6,863 nt of DNA from an uncultured Bacilli bacterium. GTDB lineage: Bacteria; Bacillota_I; Bacilli_A; RF39; UBA660. A model generated the notes under the pieces. The model worked only from the letters and a program-made list of their open reading frames with translations, was not told the origin of the DNA and did not search any database. The DNA is taken from the NCBI GenBank assembly GCA_947625395.1, contig CANQOD010000065.1, positions 1-6,863 on the forward strand, written 5' to 3'. The position numbers and the translations under genes are program-made. This document shows positions 1-5,622 of the stretch, one piece after another; within the stretch, counting starts at the first letter, position 1, and each line of letters starts with the position of its first letter.

Positions 1-882
1 TACATCTATACAACAAGAGATGATATTTATATTATCGATTTACAAAAAACAGTAAAGAAAATGGAAGAAGCTTATGAAGCAATTAAGCAAATTGCTGAAG
101 CTGGTGGAAAATTCTTGTTTGTAGGAACAAAGAAACAAGCCCAAGAAGCAGCTGAAGAAAATGCTGTTCGTACCAATATGTACTTTGTGAATGAACGTTG
201 GTTAGGTGGAACATTAACAAACTTTAAGACCATCAAATCAAGAATTCGCAGAATGGAAGAAATCGAAAAAATGGAAGAAGATGGAACTTTTGATTTACTT
301 CCTAAAAAAGAAGTCATTGGTATTCGGAAAGAATATGAAAAATTAAATAAAAACTTACGTGGTATTCGCGATATGAAAAAAGCCCCTCAAGCTTTGATTA
401 TTGTTGATCCTCGTAAAGAAGAAATTGCCATTAAAGAAGCAAGAATTTTAGGTATTCCAGTTTTTGGTATTGTAGATACCAACTGTGATCCGGATATGGT
501 GGATTATGTCATTCCAGGAAATGATGATGCCGTCCGTGCTGTTAAGCTAATGATTGGAGCCCTTACCAATGCCATTGCTGAAGTGAATGGAAATGAAATC
601 ATCGACTATATTACAGAAGAAGACAAGACAAAAGATGCTAAGAATGCCTCTGTGAAAGAAGAAACTGCTTCCAAAGAAGAGCCAAAAAAGGCAAGTGAAG
701 AAGTTCAAGAAGAAGTAAAAAAAGAACCAAAAGAAGAAAAAAGTGAAGAAAGCAAAGAAACAGTTGAAACTGATTTAGAAGCTCTTTCTTTAACAGACCT
801 TAAAGCAAAAGCAAAGGAACAAGGAGTAAAAGGTTACTCTAAAATGAAAAAATCTGAATTAATTGAAGCTTTGAAGAATTAG
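1..882 (+). CDS. rpsB: 30S ribosomal protein S2, 5'-truncated by the window, with an extended C terminus
   Basis: Small-subunit protein S2, which sits on the 30S body and is needed for S1 binding and initiation. The reading frame is open from base 1 (YIYTTRDDIYIIDLQKT), so about 29 N-terminal residues should lie upstream, judged against remembered Bacillus S2. S2 hallmarks are visible: GGKFLFVGTKKQA, NERWLGGTLTNF, TFDLLPKKE, DPRKEEIAIKEA, and PVFGIVDTNCDPD followed by IPGNDDAVRA. The S2 fold ends near base 610. A Lys/Glu-rich linker follows (about 610-771), then a 36-residue helical module (772-879). The full protein would be about 320 residues, against about 246 in Bacillus subtilis, so the tail is an addition. 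The gene precedes tsf, the usual pairing. Identity is certain; the tail's role is unknown. Confidence 0.98.
   Translation, partial: YIYTTRDDIYIIDLQKTVKKMEEAYEAIKQIAEAGGKFLFVGTKKQAQEAAEENAVRTNMYFVNERWLGGTLTNFKTIKSRIRRMEEIEKMEEDGTFDLLPKKEVIGIRKEYEKLNKNLRGIRDMKKAPQALIIVDPRKEEIAIKEARILGIPVFGIVDTNCDPDMVDYVIPGNDDAVRAVKLMIGALTNAIAEVNGNEIIDYITEEDKTKDAKNASVKEETASKEEPKKASEEVQEEVKKEPKEEKSEESKETVETDLEALSLTDLKAKAKEQGVKGYSKMKKSELIEALKN
772..879 (+). other. Rho-N/SAP-like helix-extended-helix domain at the C terminus of S2
   Basis: The last 36 codons of rpsB encode a module with the pattern LSLTDLKAKAKEQGVKGYSK followed by MKKSELIEALKN. The arrangement (Leu-x-x-Leu-Lys-x-x-Ala-Lys, then Gly-x-x-Gly-Tyr-Ser, then Lys-x-x-Leu-Ile-x-x-Leu) is the one I know from the Rho termination factor N-terminal subdomain and the related SAP/HeH folds. 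These often bind nucleic acid. A highly charged, probably disordered KE-rich linker joins it to the S2 core. This domain assignment comes from pattern recognition only. Confidence 0.7.
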
Positions 883-883
883 G

Positions 884-908
884 AAGGAGGAGGGCATACC
901 TCTTTTTT
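884..908 (+). terminator. Weak hairpin with T-run between rpsB and tsf (possible attenuator)
   Basis: Just after the rpsB stop codon, GAGG (890-893) can pair with CCTC (899-902) around the loop GCATA. Six T residues follow (903-908). The stem can be lengthened only with several G-T pairs between the purine-rich AAGGAG (884-889) and the T-run. That makes it weak, more like a leaky attenuator that lowers tsf relative to rpsB than a full stop. The purine tract AAGGAGGAGG also resembles a Shine-Dalgarno sequence, but no plausible start codon with a sizeable frame follows. Confidence 0.35.
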
Positions 909-909
909 C

Positions 910-938
910 TTGCGGAAAAGCCTCTAAAATAGTAAGAT
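910..938 (+). promoter_or_regulatory. Possible weak sigma-A promoter for tsf
   Basis: TTGCGG (910-915) and TAAGAT (933-938) are separated by 17 bases. Both boxes match consensus only partly (three and four of six). A separate tsf promoter downstream of an attenuator would be plausible, but the match is near what chance gives in AT-rich DNA. Confidence 0.25.
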
Positions 939-967
939 AGAAATAGAAAAAAAGAAAGGTGATAAAT

Positions 968-1849
968 ATGTTTAGTGCAAGTGATATTAAAGATTTAAGA
1001 GATCGTACAGGAGCAGGAATGCTCGATTGTAAAAAAGCTTTAGAAGCAACAGAAGGAAATATGGAAAAAGCGATTGACTGGTTACGGGAAAAAGGAATCA
1101 GTAAAGCTGCTAAGAAAGAATCTCGTGTTGCTGCTGAAGGATTATGTGAATTAAAAGTAGAAGGAAATACTGCTGTAATGGTGGAAGTCAATTCTGAAAC
1201 GGACTTTGTTGCCAAAAATCAAGAATTCACAACTTTTGTTGACTATTTAACAACAAAAATTTTAGAGAATCCAGTGACGACTAATGAAGAAGTTTTAGCC
1301 CTTCAAGATGGTGATGAAACTGTACAAGATAAACTTGTTGCCTTAACTGCTAAGATTGGTGAAAAGTTGTCTTTCCGTCGTTTTGTTCGCGTTGAAAAGG
1401 CCGATAACGAAGCGTTTGGTGCCTATACACATATGGGTGGAAAAATTGGTGCTTTAATCGTTTTAGAGGGAGGAAATGAAGAAGTTGCTCGTGAGATTGC
1501 AATGCATACAGCAGCAATGAACCCAACTTGTATCAATCGTGACAATGTTCCAAGTGAAATGGTTGAACATGAAAGCGCAGTCATCAAAGAACAAGTCATG
1601 AACGAGGGAAAACCACAAGAAATTGCTGAAAAAATGGTGGCTGGTCGTTTAAATAAATTTTATAAAGAAATTTGTCTAGAAGAACAAGAATTTATTAAAG
1701 ATTCTAGCGTCAATGTAGGAACTTATGCCAAAAATAACGGAGCAACCATCAAGGAAATGTATCGTTATCAAGTTGGTGAAGGTATTGAAAAGAAAGAAGA
1801 AGATTTTGCAAGCGAAGTGATGAGTCAAATTAACGGAGCAAATCAGTAA
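968..1849 (+). CDS. tsf: Translation elongation factor Ts
   Basis: Guanine-nucleotide exchange factor that releases GDP from EF-Tu in the cytoplasm. The N-terminal UBA-like domain carries the EF-Ts signature (residues 10-25, LRDRTGAGMLDCKKAL). The EF-Tu contact motif TDFV is at residues 78-81, followed by the core and dimerisation region. The protein is 293 residues, a normal length for Firmicutes EF-Ts. I chose ATG 968 because AAAGGTG (955-961) is well placed before it and MFSASDIKDLR matches the family's N terminus; an in-frame GTG at 959 lies inside that binding site. It sits 85 bases after rpsB, as in most bacteria, and is followed after 6 bases by a lipoprotein gene instead of pyrH/frr. 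Confidence 0.98.
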   Translation: MFSASDIKDLRDRTGAGMLDCKKALEATEGNMEKAIDWLREKGISKAAKKESRVAAEGLCELKVEGNTAVMVEVNSETDFVAKNQEFTTFVDYLTTKILENPVTTNEEVLALQDGDETVQDKLVALTAKIGEKLSFRRFVRVEKADNEAFGAYTHMGGKIGALIVLEGGNEEVAREIAMHTAAMNPTCINRDNVPSEMVEHESAVIKEQVMNEGKPQEIAEKMVAGRLNKFYKEICLEEQEFIKDSSVNVGTYAKNNGATIKEMYRYQVGEGIEKKEEDFASEVMSQINGANQ

Positions 1850-1855
1850 ATCTTT

Positions 1856-2422
1856 ATGAAGAAGTATAGAATCCTTTTGTTTCTTCTTCCTGGCATTCTT
1901 CTCACGGGTTGTTCGATTAAAAAGGTAGAAGAAATCACGGATGCTGAGAAGTTTGCCATTGAATATGCTGTTCAAAAAGACAATCCTTTTGTGTATTTAA
2001 CAGCCAAAGAAGCGTTAGAATTTGTTGACACTGGAACAGGAATCATTTATTTTGGATTTCCTGAATGTGAAAGTTGTCAAGAAATCCTGCCTCTTTTTGA
2101 TGAAATTTTAACGGAGAAACAAGTCGATAAGATTTACTATTACAATCCTAAAAAGATACAAAGCAGAAAGACAAAAACATATCAAAAATTGATTCAACAA
2201 TTAGAAGAAAAACAGAAAGATATCGACGATTTAGAAATCTTTTCTTTTCCTGATTTTTATGCCTTTGATAAGGGCAAGATGGTCGCACATGTAAATACGT
2301 TTGGAGAAGGACAAGAAAATGTACATGGTTACTTGACGAATCAAGCGAAAAAACAAATCAAAAAAGATTTAACCAAATTGGTCGAAACCTCTTTTCTAAA
2401 GGAATGCGAAAATTGTAAGTAG
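1856..2422 (+). CDS. Thioredoxin-fold lipoprotein with CxxC motif
   Basis: Predicted membrane-anchored thiol protein of 188 residues, facing outside the cytoplasm. A short signal peptide (KK, then a hydrophobic stretch at residues 6-16) ends in the lipobox L-T-G-C with Cys19 as the lipidated residue. The thioredoxin-like part shows a beta strand plus active site, IIYFGFPECESCQEILP, with Cys71-Glu-Ser-Cys74. A likely cis-proline is Pro132 in FSFPDFYAF, followed by a Gly-Lys turn (DKGK, 138-141). The pattern resembles the thioredoxin-like family that includes bacteriocin-transport accessory proteins. A lysine-rich region lies between (about 99-125). The protein ends in a second pair, Cys184-Glu-Asn-Cys187-Lys. 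No good Shine-Dalgarno sits at normal distance (GGAG is 17 bases upstream), so translation may be coupled to tsf. The substrate and the redox direction are unknown. Confidence 0.85.
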   Translation: MKKYRILLFLLPGILLTGCSIKKVEEITDAEKFAIEYAVQKDNPFVYLTAKEALEFVDTGTGIIYFGFPECESCQEILPLFDEILTEKQVDKIYYYNPKKIQSRKTKTYQKLIQQLEEKQKDIDDLEIFSFPDFYAFDKGKMVAHVNTFGEGQENVHGYLTNQAKKQIKKDLTKLVETSFLKECENCK

Positions 2423-2432
2423 CATTCTTTTT
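2398..2432 (+). terminator. Intrinsic terminator overlapping the lipoprotein stop codon
   Basis: AAAGGAATGC (2398-2407) pairs with GCATTCTTTT (2422-2431) through ten base pairs, one of them G-T, around a 14-base loop. The 3' side runs into TTTTTCTTG. The core GAATGC/GCATTC is perfect. The hairpin starts inside the last codons and contains the TAG stop. It probably ends the rpsB-tsf-lipoprotein transcript, since a fresh promoter begins two bases later. Confidence 0.7.
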
Positions 2433-2433
2433 C

Positions 2434-2462
2434 TTGTCTTTTATGGATATTTGTAGTATAAT
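2434..2462 (+). promoter_or_regulatory. Sigma-A promoter for the kinase-like gene
   Basis: TTGTCT (2434-2439), a 17-base spacer, then a perfect TATAAT (2457-2462). The start of transcription would be near 2469, giving a leader of about 18 bases. The -35 box lies directly behind the T-run of the preceding terminator. Confidence 0.85.
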
Positions 2463-2486
2463 ATCCGGCATTCAGGGGGTTATTTT

Positions 2487-3269
2487 ATGCGGATGGTAAA
2501 AAATGTAAAAATCTCAGAAAAAGAACTGAAGAAACTTCGAGAAATATCTAGAAGTAGTGGTAGTGAAGGTTGCGTTTTATTCTTTAAAAATCATGGAGAT
2601 GGAAGTTGCTTTGCAAGGAAGATTTTTCGTTCCAAATTTGGATGGTGCGAAAAAAAAGAAGAAAACGAAAAAGCTTATGAAAATAAACAAGCAAAAGTAA
2701 TCCGTCTTTCTCAGTTAAAAACACTGCATAATGATGTGCGTGTTTTAAGAACGATTAGTTGTCAAGGAAAATTTGTCGGTTATGATATGAAATGTTATCC
2801 TACTGCCCGCACTTTCTATCAAATTCATTTTAGAAATATGGATGAAGTCCTTTTTTATACAAAACAAATCCAAAAATTATTAGAAGAATTTCATGAACAT
2901 GATATCGTTTATGGCGATATTAGTGCCGCGAATATTTTAATTGACCCGAAAAGAAACAGAGCTAGTTTTTGTGATTTAGATAATATGCAAGTAGAACATT
3001 ATCCTATTGATTTATATAATTATCAATTACAACCGTTTTGCAAAAAAGGACTGATTCCATCGACGACGGATGCTTATATGTTCAATCTATTTTTACTAAG
3101 TTCCATTACAGGAATGGATGCAGATAGATTACTGGATAAATTAAGACACAATTGGAAACCACAGGAAATTCAACAAAGTGGGATGGGGCTTCTTCAACAG
3201 ATGGCAACCGCCGCGAAAAGACATCATTATGATGGAACTTATATTACACCCTATGTAAAAAGAAAGTAA
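2487..3269 (+). CDS. Small protein-kinase-fold protein
   Basis: A 260-residue soluble protein with the core marks of a eukaryotic-like Ser/Thr kinase domain and little else. A glycine-rich loop appears as G25-S-E-G28-C-V. The likely ATP lysine is Lys45 in FARKIF. A charged helix follows (about 55-70) that could hold the partner glutamate. The catalytic loop is IVYGDISAANILID with Asp144 and Asn149, so HRD is replaced by YGD. The metal site is CDLDNMQ with Asp163/Asp165 in place of DFG, close to the DxDSFQ form I recall in bacterial TerY/YegI-associated kinases. Asp195 in TTDAYMFN fits the F-helix aspartate. No APE motif, transmembrane helix or PASTA domain is visible. GGGGG (2475-2479), 7 bases upstream, decides the start over the ATG at 2493. 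It has its own promoter, and its target is unknown. Confidence 0.8.
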   Translation: MRMVKNVKISEKELKKLREISRSSGSEGCVLFFKNHGDGSCFARKIFRSKFGWCEKKEENEKAYENKQAKVIRLSQLKTLHNDVRVLRTISCQGKFVGYDMKCYPTARTFYQIHFRNMDEVLFYTKQIQKLLEEFHEHDIVYGDISAANILIDPKRNRASFCDLDNMQVEHYPIDLYNYQLQPFCKKGLIPSTTDAYMFNLFLLSSITGMDADRLLDKLRHNWKPQEIQQSGMGLLQQMATAAKRHHYDGTYITPYVKRK

Positions 3270-3277
3270 TAATTCTG

Positions 3278-3306
3278 TTGAAATGCCATGCAAAAACATG
3301 TATAAT
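3278..3306 (+). promoter_or_regulatory. Sigma-A promoter for tig
   Basis: TTGAAA (3278-3283), a 17-base spacer, then a perfect TATAAT (3301-3306). Transcription should begin near 3313, about 15 bases before the tig start. It begins 8 bases after the kinase-like gene ends, with no terminator visible between them, so read-through is also possible. Confidence 0.9.
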
Positions 3307-3327
3307 ATAACGTATTGGAGGGATATT

Positions 3328-4596
3328 ATGGCTAAAAAAGCAAACAAATCTACACATGAAGTAGAAGTGAAAATTGAAGGTGCTGATTGGACAAAAGCAA
3401 TTGATGCTGCTTTTCAAAAGAAAGTGAAAACGGTCACTGTAGATGGATTCCGTAAAGGAAAATGCCCAAGAAGTGTCTATGAGAAGAAATTTGGTAAAGA
3501 AAGTTTATATTTGGATGCAGCAGATGCTTGTTTACAAAGTGCTTATGAGAAAGCAATGGAAGAAAACAAGTTAATCCCTGTTGTACAACCAAATGTAGAT
3601 TTAAAATCCATTGATGAAAATGGGGTTACTTTTGTCTTTACAATTATCACTAAGCCAGAAGTGAATGTTAAAAAATATAAAGGACTTTCTGTCAAGAAAG
3701 AAGAAGTAAAAGTAACGCAAGAAGAAATCGACCATGAAATTGGCCATTTATTAGAACGTTATACAGAAATGGTTACCAAAGAAGATGGAGCAATTGAAGA
3801 GGGAAACCTTGCAATTATTGACTTTGAAGGCTTTCATGATGGAAAAGCATTTGACGGTGGCAAAGGCGAAAACTATTCTTTAGAAATTGGAAGTCATACT
3901 TTTATTCCTGGATTTGAGGAACAATTAGTAGGAATGAAAGTAGGGGAAGAAAAAGAAATTAAAGTGACTTTCCCAGAAGAATATCCAAGTGAAGAATTAA
4001 AAGGACAAGAGGCAACATTCAAAGTAAAAGTCAATGAAATCAAAGAAAAAATCAAAAGAGAACTGGATAAAGACTTCTTCGATGATCTTGGAATGGAAGG
4101 AATTACTGATAAGAAAAGCTTAGAAGAAGAAATTGAAAAGAATATCAAGGCTCAAAAAGAAATGGATGCTGAAAATCAATATATTGATCAATTATTAGAA
4201 GCTGTTTCTAAAAATGTTGAAGTAGATATACCTGAACAAATGACAGAAGAAGAAATTGATCGTTTAATGCATCGTATGGAAGAAAATTTAAAAATGCAAG
4301 GAATTAGTTTAGACCTATTCTATCAATATACGCATTCTGATGAAAAAGCATTGCGTGAACAATTAGAAAAAGAAGCATTCCAAAATGTACTTTATCGCTT
4401 AATGCTTGAAGAAATCATGAATTTAGAAAAGATTGAAGTATCAGAAGAAGAAGCAAATAAGGAAGCAGAACAACTTGCTGAGAAATATCAAATGAAAAAA
4501 GAAGAACTCATCAAGAGTTTTGGTGGACTTGATATGATTGCTTATGATCTTGAAATGAGAAAGACCATCGAAATGTTAAAAGAAGCCAATCAGTAA
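3328..4596 (+). CDS. tig: Trigger factor, ribosome-associated chaperone
   Basis: Cytoplasmic chaperone that docks beside the ribosomal exit tunnel at L23, with peptidyl-prolyl isomerase activity. The product is 422 residues, near the family norm. The N-terminal domain carries the ribosome-binding signature as G40-F-R-K-G-K-C-P-R48, a conservative variant of GFRxGKxP. The FKBP-type isomerase domain covers roughly residues 150-240, with DFEGFHDGKAFDGG and FIPGFEEQLVGMKVGEEKEI. The charged helical C-terminal arms follow. I chose ATG 3328 because GGAGGG (3317-3322) is 5 bases ahead. The longer frame back to 3283 would start inside the promoter. The short gap before rpmG contains another promoter. 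Confidence 0.98.
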   Translation: MAKKANKSTHEVEVKIEGADWTKAIDAAFQKKVKTVTVDGFRKGKCPRSVYEKKFGKESLYLDAADACLQSAYEKAMEENKLIPVVQPNVDLKSIDENGVTFVFTIITKPEVNVKKYKGLSVKKEEVKVTQEEIDHEIGHLLERYTEMVTKEDGAIEEGNLAIIDFEGFHDGKAFDGGKGENYSLEIGSHTFIPGFEEQLVGMKVGEEKEIKVTFPEEYPSEELKGQEATFKVKVNEIKEKIKRELDKDFFDDLGMEGITDKKSLEEEIEKNIKAQKEMDAENQYIDQLLEAVSKNVEVDIPEQMTEEEIDRLMHRMEENLKMQGISLDLFYQYTHSDEKALREQLEKEAFQNVLYRLMLEEIMNLEKIEVSEEEANKEAEQLAEKYQMKKEELIKSFGGLDMIAYDLEMRKTIEMLKEANQ

Positions 4597-4597
4597 C

Positions 4598-4626
4598 TTG
4601 CCAAATAAAAGGGAAATTGATATACT
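4598..4626 (+). promoter_or_regulatory. Sigma-A promoter for rpmG
   Basis: TTGCCA (4598-4603), a 17-base spacer, then TATACT (4621-4626). Transcription should begin near 4633 with a leader of about 20 bases. The -35 box starts one base after the tig stop codon. No tig terminator is seen, so rpmG may also be read from the tig promoter. Confidence 0.85.
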
Positions 4627-4653
4627 GAAAACGAACAAAAGGGAGGAATAAAA

Positions 4654-4818
4654 ATGGCAAAAGTAGGAAATCGTCAAAAGAAGACGTTAGTATGTACAGA
4701 ATGTAATGAAGAAAACTATCGTGTTGAAAAAAATGTGAAAAATACGACAGACCGCTTAGAAATTAGTAAATATTGTCCAAAATGTGGAAAACATACAACC
4801 CATAAAGAGAAAAAATAG
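4654..4818 (+). CDS. rpmG: 50S ribosomal protein L33, zinc-ribbon form
   Basis: A 54-residue large-subunit protein. The sequence MAKVGNRQKKTLVCTECNEE, with two CxxC pairs (Cys14/Cys17 and Cys41/Cys44), marks the zinc-binding C+ type of L33. NTTDRLEISKYCPKCGKHT is the usual second half. AAGGGAGGA (4639-4647) sits 7 bases before the ATG. Bacteria with several L33 copies switch between Cys and non-Cys forms according to zinc supply, so a non-Cys paralogue may exist elsewhere. The usual secE-nusG partners do not follow; an unrecognised small gene and efp do. Confidence 0.97.
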   Translation: MAKVGNRQKKTLVCTECNEENYRVEKNVKNTTDRLEISKYCPKCGKHTTHKEKK

Positions 4819-4834
4819 GAAGGAAATGACAAAG

Positions 4835-5029
4835 ATGAAAATCAGTCAATTGAATTTAGTGACACTTCCTGTAACTTCTACGGAACAAGCGATTGCTTTA
4901 ATCAATAAGCAAGCAGAAATCATTTATCGACAGGGAGAAGTCATGAAAGACCAACCCGTTCATGTTCCTAAAGTTTATCGGAAACAAACTGCTTATAGAA
5001 GAGTGAAAGGAGCGATAAATCATGGTTAA
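4835..5029 (+). CDS. Unrecognised 64-residue protein overlapping efp
   Basis: I do not recognise this family. It begins MKISQLNLVTLPVTSTEQAI. A probable amphipathic helix follows (about 16-38, STEQAIALINKQAEIIYRQG), then a basic tail rich in Lys, Arg and Tyr (PKVYRKQTAYRRVKGAINHG). It has no cysteine, signal peptide or membrane segment. AGGAAGGA (4817-4824) lies 10 bases before ATG 4835; ATG 4826 is a possible alternative start 3 codons longer. The frame starts 16 bases after rpmG and its last 8 bases overlap the efp start (ATGGTTAA), so it carries the efp ribosome binding site. The basic composition and setting would suit an RNA- or ribosome-associated protein, but that is inference. Confidence 0.7.
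   Translation: MKISQLNLVTLPVTSTEQAIALINKQAEIIYRQGEVMKDQPVHVPKVYRKQTAYRRVKGAINHG
5006..5012 (+). promoter_or_regulatory. efp ribosome binding site inside the upstream small gene
   Basis: AAAGGAG lies 9 bases before the efp ATG and within the last codons of the 64-residue gene. Combined with the 8-base gene overlap, this arrangement favours translational coupling: ribosomes ending the small gene can restart on efp. Confidence 0.75.
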
Positions 5030-5579
5030 TTCCAACGATTTTAAACCAGGATTGACAATTCAATTTGAAGGTGGCATCTATATGATTTTAGAAAGCCAAC
5101 ATGTCAAGCCAGGAAAAGGTGCGGCCATTGTCAAAGCAAAGATGAAAAATTTACGAACTGGTTCCATTGTTGAAAAAACTTTCAATGCTGGTGTCAAAGT
5201 AGAAACTGCTCATATTGCAAAAAAGACAATGCAATTCTTATATAGCATGGGAGATACTTACTATTTTATGAACATGCAAGATTATGAACAAATTGAGTTA
5301 GATAAGAGTGTTATCGGTGAAGATGCCAAATTCTTAAAAGAAAACTTAGAAGTAGAAATTATCTTCTTTGAAGGAGAAATGTTAGGCATGAATTTACCAG
5401 ATAAAGTCGTTATGAAAGTGGTTCGTACTGAAGGCGCAGTGAAAGGAAATACCACTTCATCTGCGATGAAAGATGCAGAACTTGAAACAGGAATGGTCAT
5501 TAAAGTTCCATTATTTATTGAACAAGATGAAGAAATTCTTGTTGGAACAAAAGATGGAAAATACGTATCAAGGGCATAA
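5022..5579 (+). CDS. efp: Translation elongation factor P
   Basis: EF-P binds between the P and E sites and rescues ribosomes stalled at proline runs. The 185-residue product has the normal three-barrel length. The N-terminal KOW-like domain holds the tip loop HVKPGKGAA, with Lys32 as the residue expected at the functional tip. Bacillus EF-P carries a 5-aminopentanol modification on the matching lysine. The two OB-like domains follow, ending in ELETGMVIKVPLFIEQDEEI and the family ending KYVSRA. The start ATG 5022 has a good ribosome binding site and matches the family's N terminus. No gene for an EpmA/EpmB-type modification system is present nearby, in keeping with a Firmicutes-type EF-P. A terminator overlaps its stop codon. 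Confidence 0.98.
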   Translation: MVNSNDFKPGLTIQFEGGIYMILESQHVKPGKGAAIVKAKMKNLRTGSIVEKTFNAGVKVETAHIAKKTMQFLYSMGDTYYFMNMQDYEQIELDKSVIGEDAKFLKENLEVEIIFFEGEMLGMNLPDKVVMKVVRTEGAVKGNTTSSAMKDAELETGMVIKVPLFIEQDEEILVGTKDGKYVSRA

Positions 5580-5593
5580 TCTGCTCTTTTTTT
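5570..5593 (+). terminator. Intrinsic terminator overlapping the efp stop codon
   Basis: AAGGGCA (5570-5576) pairs with TGCTCTT (5582-5588), with one G-T pair, around the loop TAATC. A run of seven T residues covers 5587-5593. The stem begins in the last codons of efp and the loop contains the TAA stop, so it closes the rpmG-small gene-efp transcript. Confidence 0.75.
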
Positions 5594-5601
5594 GATAAAA
5601 T
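5593..5601 (+). promoter_or_regulatory. Possible extended -10 promoter for the SPFH gene
   Basis: TGATAAAAT fits an extended -10 element (TG-n-TAAAAT). No recognisable -35 box lies 17 bases upstream, because that position falls in the efp terminator. Transcription would start near 5608, about 15 bases before the ATG. Confidence 0.4.
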
Positions 5602-5622
5602 GTAGTGAGATGAGGTGAAAAT

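Noticed and set aside
616..771. Lys/Glu codon-rich stretch in rpsB as a DNA repeat
   Set aside because: The repetition is of amino-acid type, with irregular codons and no fixed repeat unit, so it is a low-complexity protein linker and not a tandem repeat.
72..1215. Minus-strand open frames opposite rpsB and tsf
   Set aside because: They lie antisense to certain genes, have no ribosome binding site or family motifs, and are rich in Ser/Phe/Leu as expected from the complement of Lys/Glu-rich coding DNA.
3286..3300. Short inverted repeat CATG-CAAAAA-CATG before tig as an operator
   Set aside because: A four-base stem in the promoter spacer is within chance expectation and has no further support.
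3283..3327. Upstream extension of trigger factor by 15 codons
   Set aside because: It would begin inside the tig promoter, before the likely transcription start, and lacks a ribosome binding site; ATG 3328 has GGAGGG 5 bases ahead and matches the family's N terminus.
4784..4834. Longer start (GTG 4784) for the 64-residue gene
   Set aside because: It would overlap the end of rpmG without a ribosome binding site; the AGGAAGGA tract favours a start at 4835 or 4826.
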